Assembly (NCBI GenBank): GCA_033675545.1
Contig: JAWDGP010001962.1
Span: 38,501 to 102,500 of the forward strand
Source: Elysia crispata
Taxonomy: Eukaryota > Mollusca > Gastropoda > Plakobranchidae
Direction of reading: 5' to 3'
Length of the DNA: 64,000 nt
Shown here: positions 12,372-25,810 of the stretch, piece after piece
How the letters are laid out: each line of letters opens with the position of its first letter
Numbering within the stretch: position 1 is the first letter of the stretch
Made by a program: the position numbers and the translations under genes
The notes under the pieces: model-generated
What the model saw: only the letters and a program-made list of their open reading frames with translations
Databases searched by the model: none
What the model was told of the DNA's origin: nothing

Positions 12372-12440
<69 letters not shown>
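12372..12440. repeat. (TA)n microsatellite with a nearby (GT) run
   Basis: TA dinucleotides interrupted twice by CATA. A separate (GT) run lies at 12581-12600. Confidence 0.95.
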
Positions 12441-12445
<5 letters not shown>

Positions 12446-12600
12446 GTTTCAACTCGGACTTTGACTCTCATAATTTCAGAATCGACTTCTTGGCCGAATG
12501 TTAGTGCGGAAAGACACCAAACATGCATTGAAAAAAAGATAAGAGATATTTTTTTTTTAAATAACAAGTCTGGATCACGACTGTGTGTGTGTGTGTGTGC

Positions 12601-14436
12601 TGGTTTCATTGGTTAACAAGTAAGACAAAAAGAAGCCTTGTTGGGTGTTTCTCTATTGTTTCCTTCATTCCATTGTCTTGTTGGATTACTTTGCCTCATC
12701 GTCTTCTGTGTATGTAAAGCCCTGTGCACTTTACCTTGCTACGTTAATTTAACTGCAAAAACTCAAATAAGTAGTTTTACATCAGATCTACTAACATTAC
12801 ATCTCTGATAATTAATTTCAAAACTCAATCCCATCTAAGTCACTCCAGTTCAGGTAAAGTCCTGACCCCAACAGAATGAGCATAACTCAGTAACAAGAAG
12901 CGATATATGTTGTTGATTTTTTTAAATATAACAATCAAACAAAACAAGATTAAATTATGAAAAAAAAAACTGCACAAGGATCAGGCGCTTGACTTTACTA
13001 AATTTATCGCAAAAAGGGTTCTGTTATGGTAAGGATTCATAACATTAGAGTCTCTTTCCAAAGAAAGCCAAAAATAAATAAAGAAATAAATAAATAAAAA
13101 ATAAAATACAATAAAAACAGATTAGACTCGCCGAGACAGTCTGATACATTGACAGAACTCAACGACCTTTGATTTGTGCTTATAAAAAGCGTTGCTGAAC
13201 TCAAAATGACAAACTATAGATAAGTTATCTTATGAATGAAGCAGCCAGACAGGAACCCTGAATCAGCAGAGTGAAAGGCTAGTGCATGGAGCGTGAAGCG
13301 CGCCAATAAACCCGCATGTCACTTCTTGAATCGGTCCCGTGATCCCGTGATCTCCAAATTCCTGTGGAAACCTAAGTGGGGAATTACCAAGCCTAAGCTA
13401 GCCATTAACCAATCCGAATCGAGGCGCCTCAATGAAAATAAACACAATAGATATAGAGGCAGTGATTACACTAGAGCTAGGCTAGACGCCATTAAGTCGT
13501 GGAAAGTAGGCCAATGGCATGATGTATCATTTAATTCTGATGCAAGAATGCGGCTTGAGGGGAACTGGGCGCTTCCTGCGGCACTGCACTAGCAGCGGGA
13601 TCACACCACGAGGCATACATGTAGATAGCATTTGCTCTACTTTAAAATCCCATTTTGTTTTAAGCGTTTAATGAAACGAAAGAAAGGTAATAAGTGATAA
13701 TGAAAGTCAGAAGAAGATCCAAGGATTGAAGAACCACAATTCAACTGATTAGATTACTTATGGAGAAAGATTTAAAAAAAGAAGTGAATAAATAAAACGA
13801 TTAAAGTACAAAGATAAAAAATGCTCGTCCATTCAATCAAATTCTGAGAATATTTCTAGAGCAATGTATAGAATATATGTACTTATTCTTGCATGATGAA
13901 AGAAATTCCCGACATCTATTTTTATATTAAAATAATTCGAACACCGATTATTTCCAAGCCGTATCTTTGACGCTTTAAGCTACGTTTACACTGCATTATG
14001 AAGCAGTGGAACCTAGAGACAATATGGCGGTACAATTATACCGGCTTGACCCACGTGGACTGAGTCGGTGCAGCTTATGTTGTGTGACTGCGGCCTTAGA
14101 CTTTAACAAGGGCTTGTTTCTCTTGCGCTGAAAGCAAATCCTATCTGCCATTCATCTGAATATAGAAATAATAGCTGGAACTCCTTATTCAGATTTGAAA
14201 TGCGAGTCGTTCTTTAGCCAAACAAATCTCAGTCTGAAAAGTAAAGAATTAGATCGTACATGGGTTATAAAAACGAAGATGTCGATCAAATGAAAGGATC
14301 AAACATCAAAGTTCAAACACACTGACGCGAAAAGTTATATAAAGCAGAAGTGCAATGTGATATAATGCTCTGCACAGTTTTAACTTTCCGAAATGATCCC
14401 GGTAACTGCATAATATACATGAAGCTTAAAAAGAGT
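12601..14436. other. no recognised gene apart from one unassigned open frame
   Basis: AT-rich unique DNA with A/AAAT runs near 13070-13110. Confidence 0.4.
13293..13592 (+). other. unrecognised 99-codon open frame
   Basis: The frame opens with GTG and has no low-complexity sequence. Composition is more GC than its surroundings (GCGCGCC, GAGGCGCC). I recognise no domain, see no signal peptide or membrane segment, and find no convincing Kozak ATG or splice partners. It could be a piece of a mobile element or chance. Confidence 0.15.
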
Positions 14437-14660
14437 TATTAATTTAATTATTTTAGAATACAAGGCTGTATGTGGGCTTACAGTATACATTATTAATTTA
14501 ATTATTTTAGAATACAAGGCTGTATGTGGGCCTACAGTATACATTATTAATTTAATTATTTTAGAATACAAGGCTGTATGTGGGCTTACAGTATACATTA
14601 TTAATTTAATTATTTTAGAATACAAGGCTGTATGTGGGCTTACAGTATACATTATTAATT
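14437..14660. repeat. 54-bp tandem array, four units
   Basis: Units begin at 14437, 14491, 14545 and 14599, each with TATTAATTTAATTATTTTAG and GGCTGTATGTGGGC. They differ by only one or two bases, so the array is young. Confidence 0.95.
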
Positions 14661-15483
14661 TCATCGTATTTCATATAAATAGTAGAACAAAAAGGCAATT
14701 TTATAATGATATGGAATCAGATTTGCTCCTCTCTAAAATTAGGAAAAGGCTCTTCTTTGAAAAAAAATTATAAAACCTGCAGAAATTAAGAAGAGAATTT
14801 CACCTAGTGAGGATTTTTTTTCATAAATACAATGTTATATAAAGTGCCTATGTTTTTTTGCTTTTTCCTAAATTGTTTTCAAGGATATTCAAAGACCTCC
14901 CCATCGTATTTTGTGTGTGTGTGAGTGTGTGAGTGTGTGAGTGTGAGTGGGCCCTTTAGAGACGTCAAAAATTTCCGCTTTTTTTATTTTTATTTTTTGT
15001 CCATTAGCACCTTGGCCTCAAGGTCTGTCTGGCGGACATTTAGTGTCTGCATAGAATGCAGACACAAACAGAGACTTGCAGATCCTTATAAGGGTCGTCT
15101 AGACATTGTTTTCAAAGGGAGATTATACAACGCAAGGGCAGTAAGCACTTACTGTAGTTTAAAAAAAAATATCAGATAAATAGGAAGAAAAAAAACTGGC
15201 GGGTTTTCACTTGAAAATAAAATTTTCCTAGAAAGAAAATTTCTCAGATTACACAAAGAGCAGTTACCTCTCCTTCAGCATTAATATAAAGCCGGATGTG
15301 ATGTGTAACATGCGCAGATGTAAGGGGGGGGAGGGAGGTGTGCACACCTCTGAAATTCCCGGAAGAGAAAAAAATGAAAAATGGAGAGGGGGGGGTGTAA
15401 CTCCTTGTATTTAGATACGATATCCTTTTAAATAGTTAAATAATCTTTAATTACTCACTCACTTCTCCTTCTCTTCGCTATTC

Positions 15484-15513
15484 TCTCTCTTTCTCTGTCT
15501 GTCTGTCTGTCTG

Positions 15514-15594
<81 letters not shown>

Positions 15595-15602
15595 CTAAGT
15601 AC
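15484..15602. repeat. compound CT/CTGT/CTAT microsatellite
   Basis: (CTGT) x4, then (CT) to about 15573, then (CTAT) x6. Confidence 0.97.
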
Positions 15603-16204
15603 CTACTTATCTATCTTCTCTCCCTGGCAATCTCTTTTCCTTTTCTTTTTCGTTTTTTCTTTTTTTCTTTTTTTTTTTAATCTCTATGGACACTGCTTCA
15701 CTAAAAAGCGGCAAAAATCGCTTTCATTAAACTCAAGGCGCCTACTTTTTAGGCGTGGATTTCTTTGGAAGGTTTGAAAATACTCTGGTAATACAACCGC
15801 AGCCTTAGGCCATAAGTGCCCGAGTACATGAAACAACAATCGGTCGATGCGATCTCCCGCGCGTTAACGAAACGTGTCGGTTTGCACTTTGTCCTAGATC
15901 CTGTGTAGACCACTTGTGAATCGACTCTTTATCTATCGTGGCAGGCGGAAGGCGGGAAAGGGAAGACCGGGTGTTTGTAGGAAAATCTTTGTTTCCTTTT
16001 ACTTCACGCATCCCTTTATAGTTAGCAAAAAGCATTAAAAGATGTTAGTATCCGTAATGAAAAAAAATTTTACTTCGAAGTAAAAGACGTGTTTCTTTGT
16101 TCATTCGTTGGTTTAAGTATTTAATGCCTATGCTGATTGTAGGGGGAACAGATCTGCTGTTAATTGGCTGAATCCCACCCATAGCTCACTACAGGAACTC
16201 AGTA

Positions 16205-16410
16205 GTGCTTTTTATTTTTTTTCGCTTTGTTTTGTTTTGTTAAGTTTTATTTTCTAAAATTTTTTGTTTTGTTTTGTTTTTTATCTTGTTTTTGTTTTGT
16301 TTTTTGGTTGTTGTTGTTTTTTTGTTTTTTTGTTTTTGTTTTTGTTTTGGTTTTTTTTGTTTTTTTTTGGGGGGGTGGTTTTTGTTGTTGTTTCTTTATT
16401 CTTTGTTTTT
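16205..16410. repeat. T/G-rich low-complexity tract
   Basis: TTTTG-type repeats with a G7 run near 16369. Long Phe/Val or Lys/Gln frames here are low-complexity artefacts. Confidence 0.85.
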
Positions 16411-16963
16411 GGTTATTTAGTTTCAAATACTTGTAAAAACTTATATTCAAGAAAAATATTATTCTCCAAGTCATTGCCCAGTTTATAACTTGTCAAACAG
16501 AAGTTTCTACAACAACTACAAGTACAAAGATAACATCAACAACAATAATAATACTTAAAACAAAAAAGTATTCTACCCAGTTGGCAGTCTTAATGGAAAT
16601 CAATATAATTACATTACATTTATATCTACCTTTAAAAACATTACTTATAATCATTGAAAGCTATCTGCTTTGGGTTTATTTACTTGAAAATTCCCATAGA
16701 TGTATTATGACTTTTCCCTGAATATTTTTTTTTTAATGAAAACTTCAACCACTTCTTCCAAGTTAATATTACGCAAAAATTGTTGGCTGATTCAAATTAA
16801 CTTATATTATTGTGGTATTTAAAAAATAATAATGCATTTCTAAATGGCTTCAAGCTTTTTGACTGCAGGTCCATGCCAGTGTTAATACAATGACGATTGG
16901 ATTCTCTTATCACTTTTAATTAATTTAATGTTGTTTGTCGTTTGGCCGTTCGACCGTAATGGT

Positions 16964-17217
16964 CACGATGGCTTCGAGTTGGAAGAACCTTAGGCCGAAG
17001 ATATACTATGCCCGTCCGCTTGTTGTACAGTAGCTTCGGGTTGGACCTTAGGCCAAGGATAAACTAAGCCCGTCAGCTTGTTGCACGATGGCTTCGAGTT
17101 GGAAGAACCTTAGGCCGAAGATATACTTAGCCCGTCCGCTTGTTGCACAGTGACTTCGGGTTAGAAGAATTTTAGGTTAAATATAATTATACTTAGCCCG
17201 TCCGCTTGTTTGCTGCA
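16964..17217. repeat. ~62-bp tandem array, four units
   Basis: Units carry GGCTTCGAGTTGGAAGAACC, TTAGGCC and AGCCCGTCCGCTTGTTG. Units 1 and 3 are nearly identical; units 2 and 4 have short indels. Confidence 0.9.
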
Positions 17218-18288
17218 CATTATAGACAGTTGAAGGATGCAAATTAGTCTGTATACTGCGCCGGGCAATTTGTCGCCTTCATAAGGAGCAAGCATGAGTT
17301 TGATTGACATCGTCACTAAACGCTCTGCTACCAATGTAAGTAAAGAACAACTGCGCCAACAATAACTATTAAATTCTTATTCTTGTGCTCACCTTCAAAT
17401 TCAATTTCCTCAGTTACTCCCACCCACAGCTTTCCAAACACATCTCTATTTCTTTACCTTTTTATACAAGCTTTACAATACAGTGTTACCCAGTAATTAG
17501 GGCTTCTTCTTTTGATGACGGAAATAAAGCCATTTTCTGTAATCAGATCAAACAATGAAAATCGCTAGGCCTATTACTACAGCACTGTATTTTGGCAACT
17601 TACGGCGGAGTTGGATTGAAAACAAGGCTTAGAGCTTGGGTCTTCCGTTTCCCCTTGCACCAGGAATCTACATTGGGAACCCTTAGCTTTTATGTGCTTG
17701 TGTGTATGTTATGATAAAGCTAAAATTCCATTTAAAAATACGCTAAAAATCACACAATCCTTCGCATGTTAGAGGTACATGTATTTGAGCGCGCTGAAAT
17801 CAAAGCTGACCTTTAATGGACGATTCAATGTATATTTTAGTTTTTTAGATTTTATTAGCTAGAGCCACTTCCGGATGGAATGCAGCATGCGGCACTTCAA
17901 TCAGGCTATCCTCGGACAGTAGTCAGCCCGTGCTTAGTATATCTTTACCCTTACTCGATTTGGAAATTAAAAAAAAACAAAAACACTAGACCTGCGTGAA
18001 TGTTTGTGCTGTTATGTTTTTCAGGAAAGAGAGGGGGTGGGGGTCGTAGAGTTTCTTACCTAAAATTCCAAATTAGGTTTTATTTTGAAGAAGAAACACG
18101 GAGGCAACTGGACTTTCGCGCCATTTCTGTCTGTACATGTTGGAACAATCAGATCTCTAAAGCCCGAGTTCCATCTGTTTCAACATGGAGGACAAAGGCT
18201 TCACATGCACGCCGGACAGGCACTACAATAAGCATCTCACAGGCTTCCGCCTTTCTGTCGACATGAATGAGATCCTCTTTTAACAAGC

Positions 18289-18392
<104 letters not shown>

Positions 18393-18744
18393 GATTATGA
18401 CCACGCCCTGCTGTTTTATACCTTCCCGACTAACTTTTTCAGCTATCAGAAATTGCTGCCCTTTGTGTGTCGTGCAAAGGTTTTTTTTTTTAACTTAAAA
18501 TAAAGAGGACAAAAAAATGATCCAAAATGTGTATAGTAATTCAATATAATATCGCAACAACAGTTGGTTTTGGAAACTGATTGTGAAATAAATTGTTAGA
18601 TTAGATTTTTTACGAAATAGTGATTGAAATTATTTTCTAAACGTTTCCATCAGCCAAAACAAATATTTATGCGTCTATACTTTTGTTAAGTTTGCTTTCT
18701 TTGTTTTCTTATTTCATTTTGTTTTATTTTTATTTTGCATTGCA

Positions 18745-19076
<332 letters not shown>

Positions 19077-20439
19077 CCGTTCGATGAGCAGGAAGACAAG
19101 AAGGTGTGCACACCGGTAGAAATGCGCGTCAAAAGGTTAAGTCGGTCGATGACACTCCTTTTTTTTACTTAGGGCAAGGTGACCTTACCCGTGTGCCTTT
19201 ACCCTTCGGTACAGTCATGTTCATTGGTTGGTTGATTCGATTGACTCATGACTGCTTCGCACTACTAGATCTAGATCTAGATCTAGCTAGTTTTAAATCA
19301 AACAATCTCCCTTCAAGCGGGCACATATTGCCCCACAATTTATTAAATTTTAATAAGAATTTCTTCAAGAAAAATGGGTGGAGGAAACAAGGGTCAAATT
19401 GACCCCTTAAGTTCGACTTAATTATGCTAAGCGTGTGACGAAAGGTTTTTGATTCGTTATCTTTCAAAATTATATTCACCGGCTCATTTTCTTTGTCTAT
19501 AAAATCTAGAAAACAATTCAAAACAGCAAGATCAATGGGAACAGCCCTTCTCGCCATAAATATTTTAGACCGAGTTTGCTGTTTGATATAGACCATCCTC
19601 AATAGGATAATCGTTTAGCTTTTTTTCCCCCCTTTTCATTCTAACATGAGCTAGAATCGGGAGAGAAGGAGCTAGCTAAGGCGAGGCCCTAACCTCACCT
19701 ACGGACGGCATGGCACTAGAACCGGCGAATAAGGCGTAGTGGTTACTAATAATAGATCATTGGGCGTAATTTATATCCAACAGCCATTGATGCTTTAATA
19801 TGAAATCGAGAACTTCGAAACACCAAAAGAGCATATTAATACCACTAGTACAAAAAACACTATCAAGTTGTAACAATTTTTCAGTCAATCAACCAATCAA
19901 TCACGAACTACAGCAATCAATAAAGTTCTGGCGATGTTTAAATCATATATTTTTTTTAATTATGTAGGTTTTTTTTTCTCTCACCTTTTTTCTTTCACTA
20001 GAAAGCTATTTTGAACTTATGTTTTGCAATATATTATTTTAAAGGTTAGTTTTGTAGAGCTTTGCAAATAAGGAAGAAACAGAAAGAGGAAGGTAGAGAG
20101 ATATTTTATAATTTATATCACATTAACAAAATCAGCATGTCACCATGACACACCAGCATGTCACCATGACACAACTACCTTTAATATTTTTTTTTCTTTT
20201 TAATATTACATAGATTTGACGTTTCGCCGGGAAACATGTTTCTTTTTAATCTAATGAAATAACGAAACTGCCTAGATAGTTTATGAGAGGATTAGTAAAG
20301 TGCCAAAATATCGAATCTTTAATTTATTTTTCCCAGCTTGTAGCTTTTGTTTTTTTGCGATCGAGTTTCAATTTCTCCTCCCACGCCTAATCTAAATTTA
20401 GTCGAAGCAGGGATGAATAATTTTTCGAGCAAGTCTTTG

Positions 20440-20659
20440 TGCAACGTGGGGCCAATTTTTTTTGACCAATCAGAGAGAGACATTTGGTCATGTGACCTTC
20501 ATTTTTCTCACGGCCAAGCACTTCTTCTAGGCAGAATTCGTTCCCTAAGTCTCACAAAGGTCTTTCGCTCTGCCGCGGCGCCATATTGCATCAGGCACTG
20601 AAGGAAGAGTTATGTCCTGCACACGACACTAATATTATTGTTTTCATCATCGCACGTGG
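20440..20659 (+). promoter_or_regulatory. candidate promoter and noncoding first exon of the ZIP gene
   Basis: A CpG-bearing patch in AT-rich sequence holds a CCAAT box (20466), an M-box/E-box GGTCATGTGACC (20486-20497), a CCGCGGCGCC core near 20572 and a YY1-like GCCATATTG (20579). It ends CACGTGG|GTAAGTT, a consensus donor at 20659-20660. The only early ATG opens a frame of a few codons, fitting a leader exon. The next strong acceptor on this strand that precedes the transporter ATG is at 30472. The link to the transporter is inference; another gene could own it. Confidence 0.4.
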
Positions 20660-21185
20660 GTAAGTTAAAACTGTCCATACACATGTGGCCCTAAACATTT
20701 TAGCTTACTTTCGATTTGTAATTTAAAGAATCAAACAGATTGTATATCTTCCAGATGTTTTTCGACTTCTTTTCCAATTTTATCATATTAAAGTTCATTG
20801 CGAAATCAACCAACTGAGAAGTCAACGACGAAATAAACGAACCATTGAGAAACAGTAGGCCTAGATCTAAGCCTATGTTTACAAGCAGAGCAACATTACA
20901 TAGACTAATAATTTGGTTAGAAATCTAAATCTTGCTATCACGAAGATCTTAAAGTGATCCTGATCATGAGTAGATCAAAAGAAGCCTAATTATCTAGATT
21001 CTAAATCGAGGTCTATCGATTTATTGTAATTTGTATCGAAATTAGGGAACTGGGAGGATCCAGAGTAAGCATAGATCTAGATCTAAATTGAAATTTCCCT
21101 TCATATAGGATCTATACTTGTTATTTAATACAACCACCCTCTCTCTCGTCTCTTTCCCTGCCCTACTTCCCCCCCCCCTCCCCCC

Positions 21186-21289
<104 letters not shown>

Positions 21290-21789
21290 CAATTTTGCTC
21301 TCCATCTAGATCAGTTATTGATCAATTTTATTGTTTATATTTAAGTCTTTAGCCTTAATTAGAATGTGATCCCATCGCAGTTATTTTCAGCTCTACCAAG
21401 CATTTCAATTCTTTATTTTATATCGCTTTCTCATTTGGACAAAACCTTAATGGAATAAAATACTGCGGAACATAAGTTTGTCCAGTACTGATGTGAAGTT
21501 AATAGGCTCTGAATGGGGGAAGTTTGCTGTTGTCTTTATTTCTTATATTGGTAAAAATTTACCATTACTCCCGTCCTGCCTCCGAGTCCGCCATCTTAAC
21601 ACAGAAAGAGAAACGAAAATAACTGTATTACTACGCCATGAAAATAACGGGCGGGAGTAATAGTAAATAAATACCCTTATAGTAAACACACTCAATGAAA
21701 AAAGCTGTTTAAAAAATTGTAAACAAAAAGGAATTTATACATCAGTTTCTAAGTTGTTTAACTGAAAGGCATCCATCATCATGGGGTTT

Positions 21790-22450
21790 GGATTTGAAGA
21801 TACTTAAAGTGGTGGTCAATCAATCAAGTGCCCTGCTCTTTAGCATAAGCAATCCTGATCTTCCACACATTCTATCCTTCATTGCCCTTGGTGAATTTGT
21901 CATACATTCTACAGTTAGTTCATTCAACATGACATCTTTTCTTGCTGTTTTTCCCAGCTGCATTTTCCTTCGATCATTCCATTTGTCTCATGATCATGAA
22001 AAATAATGTTCTACTTCTAGTTTCTTTCTTCTCATCTCATGGCAAAAACAGGTTGCCTGGCGTTTACTTATAAATTCTATTTATGGGTGATCTTGATGTG
22101 CCACTTTCTAATAACAGTTTTGTTTGATTTCTTTGCATTCCATAAGATTGTAGCATTCTTCTATGAATCACATTTCTGCTTCTTGTGTACGTCTATTGAG
22201 ATGTATAATTTATTCATTAGTACCACTTTCATTCTCTGAAAACTAATTTTACTTGCGCTGAGATACAGCTTTCATTCTCTGGAAACTAATTTTTCTTGCG
22301 TTATTCTTGATACAACTTCAATGTTGTTGCGCACATTTCTTGATAGTAAAGTACCCAAGTATTTGAATAAATCTCTTCGATTGAGTTTATTCCCCTTGAT
22401 AAAGACGTTGATTTGTGGATATTCATCAGTAATTCAAACTAAAATCTTGA
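21790..22450 (-). mobile_element. LINE ORF2 C-terminal fragment, minus strand
   Basis: The reverse strand reads INVFIKGNKLNRRDLFKYLG and then SRNVRNNIEVVSRI (about 22410 down to 22280), the post-catalytic thumb of LINE reverse transcriptases. It is followed by a degraded GTSRSPINRIYK and DRRKMQLGK (22140 down to 21940). The FKYLG box and the RGRQ-like tail resemble the endonuclease-reverse transcriptase family common in invertebrates, possibly RTE-like. Confidence 0.7.
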
Positions 22451-23283
22451 CACATGAAGTTGAGGAATCATAACCCACAAACTGCATGCATTTTGTGGTC
22501 ACTTTTACACACAATGCCTTTTTTAACTAACGCCGAACACTGCCTAAAATTAAGCTCTTTTAAATTTTTAATTTAACTAGTGCAAAAACATAGATATATA
22601 TGTATTTTGACTAGAGAAGCTAGAGGGAAGAGCGCCTGAAAAGAAAGAAAAAAGAATAGAGCATTTAAGTGGCATTCAAAATGGGCCTCAGTATATGTTG
22701 CCCTGTTCGAATACTCAATAGTCCCTCTCAACTTATGTAACCTGCCAGTGTGGAGCATATCGACCAGTAATTTCTCTGTTTCAGCGCAGCTATTAGGTTG
22801 CAGCTCAGCACAATAAATCCTTAAATAAAATATATCCTATTATGTGCAACCAAAAAAAATGTTTTTTGGTAGGAAAAGGCAATTAAATTTCATTTTCTGA
22901 CAGTTAGGACTGTTTTTTTTTTGTTGTTTTTTTTTTTTTAATTTTAACGAGTACTTAAAAAAATGTAAATCAAGATCAGCATGAACTTTCAAAATGAGGA
23001 AATCAAAACAAAATAATTTTCAACTTGTAAAGTATTTTGGATTCGAAAAAACATTTGTGATCGATGGTATCTTTACCATTCAAAGCATTAAAAGTGAAAG
23101 TAACCAATAAGAGACTATTGCCTTATCGCCGACTTTTTTTTTTGTTTTAGTTTGAAGTGTGTAAAATAAAAAGCCTCGACTGTGTTATGGGATTGAAAAA
23201 TGTATTTTAATTAAAAGGGTATTCGCATTTCATTGTTAAAATTTCCCTTTGAAGGATTGAAAGCTTTAGACTTCATGATGATC

Positions 23284-23286
23284 TCG

Positions 23287-23360
<74 letters not shown>
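23284..23360. repeat. (CT)n microsatellite
   Basis: CT units with one CC interruption near 23302. Confidence 0.98.
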
Positions 23361-23363
<3 letters not shown>

Positions 23364-23654
23364 TCTTCATCATGTTCATGCAATTGCAAGTTAAATTTCT
23401 TTTGATCAGACCATTTTGTGATTATAACTGTCAATGTTTTATAATTTAACTTCAGATTATCAAAAAAAAAAAAAACAAACTTTATTTGCTATGTCAATCA
23501 GTCGTCATGTCCCAGTAAAGATAAATGGTGCATTTATACATTTAGTTACAGTAATGCTTTGGCTAACCAATTCTGTATTATAAGTTATGGATATTTTTCA
23601 TCATGAAAGTCGTGGATAATGCTTAAAAATAAATTGTGCTTGAATTGGATGTTT

Positions 23655-24060
23655 GCTTCTGTTGTATCAATCAATCAATGAAGGCGCCATGCTCTTTAGC
23701 GTAGTCGATCACGACCTTTCATGCATCTCTATCCCTCATCGCCTTCAACGCTTCTGTCACCCATCCTACTTTGAGCCAATTTATTAGTCCAACATGTTTT
23801 ACAGCTGTTGCTCTCTTCTTATCACATGGCCAAAAAGGTTTGCTTAGCGTTTATGTATTCTATTTGAATGATCTTGTTGTGTTAGCTTCTCATAACATTG
23901 TTTCGTTTGAAATTTGATTTCTTTGCAGACCATGAGATTCGTAGCATTCACAGAAGGAACCACATATTTGTTCCCTCCAATTTCTTTTGTACCTGTTTTG
24001 AAATTGTTCAGGCCTCGCATCCTTACTTCAAAATGGGTTCAATACAGCCCTCCAGTTGTA
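23655..24060 (-). mobile_element. second minus-strand LINE C-terminal fragment
   Basis: It aligns by eye with the fragment at 21790-22250 (shared ATCAATCAA, CTCTTTAGC and CCTCATCGCC-like blocks). On the reverse strand it reads ECYESHGLQRNQISNETML and then ANTTRSFK. It is more decayed than the first fragment. Confidence 0.55.
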
Positions 24061-25109
24061 TGTGTTGTATATGTTTGTGCAGGGATATCCCCAGAAAGCT
24101 CCATTTCCATATGCCTCAAGCTGATGTGACTGGTCACTAGATATTAATTTCCAGTGAGCAATGTGGCATTCATAGGAGAATAGGCTTTTATTGTCAAAAT
24201 AAATTATAAGTAACCTTTATTTTTCCTATCTTGAAACTTTTTTTTATGTATGCTTCATGTTCTTCATGAGATTAGGAAAGATAAAATGATAGAGACGTTG
24301 GCTTTGAGAAAATAAGTTTTAAAAGAGAGGTTGATTGGATAGGATACTTTCAGTTTATAGATAATCTTCCACCTAGATTAAAGCCTGAAGAGTCAGTGCA
24401 AAATCCTTTTATTTAAAGAAATTGTGAAAGTTTTCAGATACAACTAAATACAGGCAGTTACATTAAAACAAAGCAAAGAGTGTAAGGAGGGATGATACAG
24501 TGATACAGTAAACAATAGCAAGTAAATCCGACCAAACTAATCATGTCCGCCTTAAAGGCTTGTCTAGCACTTGACTTATTCATTGTGTCAAACAACTCAG
24601 GAGGCATCAAATTAAAACTTGCAGTTATAACTCATGTGAAGGAAATAGATTTTTCATGGGTCAGTAACTTCAAGTACCCATCTCGTAACATGGTACAGAC
24701 AGACATGCTTAAATTGCAAGTTGCTCTTCACACCTCTTAGGCTCCAAATCTCTCTCATTGATTCAAAGAGGGAGAAAGTGTCACCTTTTCATTCGTTGAT
24801 ATTTTGAAAAAAAAAATCTTGAAAACATCGTGAGACTGTTAAAAAAAATTGGAAGTCTTAGGAGAAGCTGAGGAAAAGGACCAACAATGGGTAACTAAAG
24901 TTCAAAGTTGGTGTCACAGAGGCAGCAGTAGAACAAATAACCTGAGTCGAAAGGAAATAAAATTAAAGTGGGTGACTGGGGATATATATATATGAAACTC
25001 ATGGAAAAGGGAGAGAGTAAAGAGAGAGTAAAGAATATTGGGATAAAATATGAAACATTGAATATGGAAATCAGAAGAAAAAATTTGATGGAGCCAAAGA
25101 AAATTGGAC

Positions 25110-25810
25110 TTTAAAGCACTGTCAAAGAAACCAGGAGCAACATAGTGTGATTTAAGTAGAATGATCAGCCTTAAGAGTCATATCACCAAAATACTTTTAA
25201 GAGTCATTATGTGTACAGGTCAGAAACAAAATCAAATCAGAAGTAGCAGAGAAACTGTGTGGCTTTGTGAGAAAAGTTACAGCAAATGCTTTCTACATCT
25301 TTCGAACTACAAGGGAGCGAGCTCTTTAAAGTGCAAAAAGAGGTATACAGTGTACCTGTGCTTCATTGACTACACCATGGCATTTGACATAATCACACAA
25401 TCAACACAGTTGAAGATAGGTCGAAAAGTTCTTCGAGTGATCAAAAATAAAGAGTGGTGTCAGGCAACGATGTGTACTTTCCCTAGACCTTTTCTTTCTC
25501 GACATTGAAATAACATTGCAAAACCTAGAAGGAAACCAAGGAATTGAAGTTGGAGGGCCTGAAACAACTTGAGATATACTGTCACTGTATTAATTGCAGA
25601 AAATGAAGACTTGCAAGGATTAAACATTGTTGAAAAAAAAAAAGGAAAAAGAAAGGGTTGGAATTGATCAGCAAAAAGACAGAAGTAATGGTTGAATTGA
25701 AACACTGAACGTCCTCAGAACACTATCTCCATCTACCAGAACGTGGGCATCAATACACTCAAAAGCTGTGATCTAAAAAGACTCGTCAATTATGAAATAA
25801 AATGCAATAT
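25110..25810 (+). mobile_element. LINE reverse-transcriptase fragment, plus strand
   Basis: Frames with stops read SHITKILLRVIM, VYLCFIDYTMAFD (about 25350-25385), GVRQRCVLSLDLF (about 25457-25495), LRYTVTVLIAENEDLQGLN and LISKKTEVMV. These are consecutive reverse-transcriptase blocks. The catalytic YADD box is lost: where RYADDTVLIAEN is expected the frame reads RYTVTVLIAEN. Orientation is opposite to the two fragments upstream. Confidence 0.78.

Noticed and set aside
16227-16488. Phe/Val-rich and Lys/Gln-rich frames
   Set aside because: T/G low-complexity tract.
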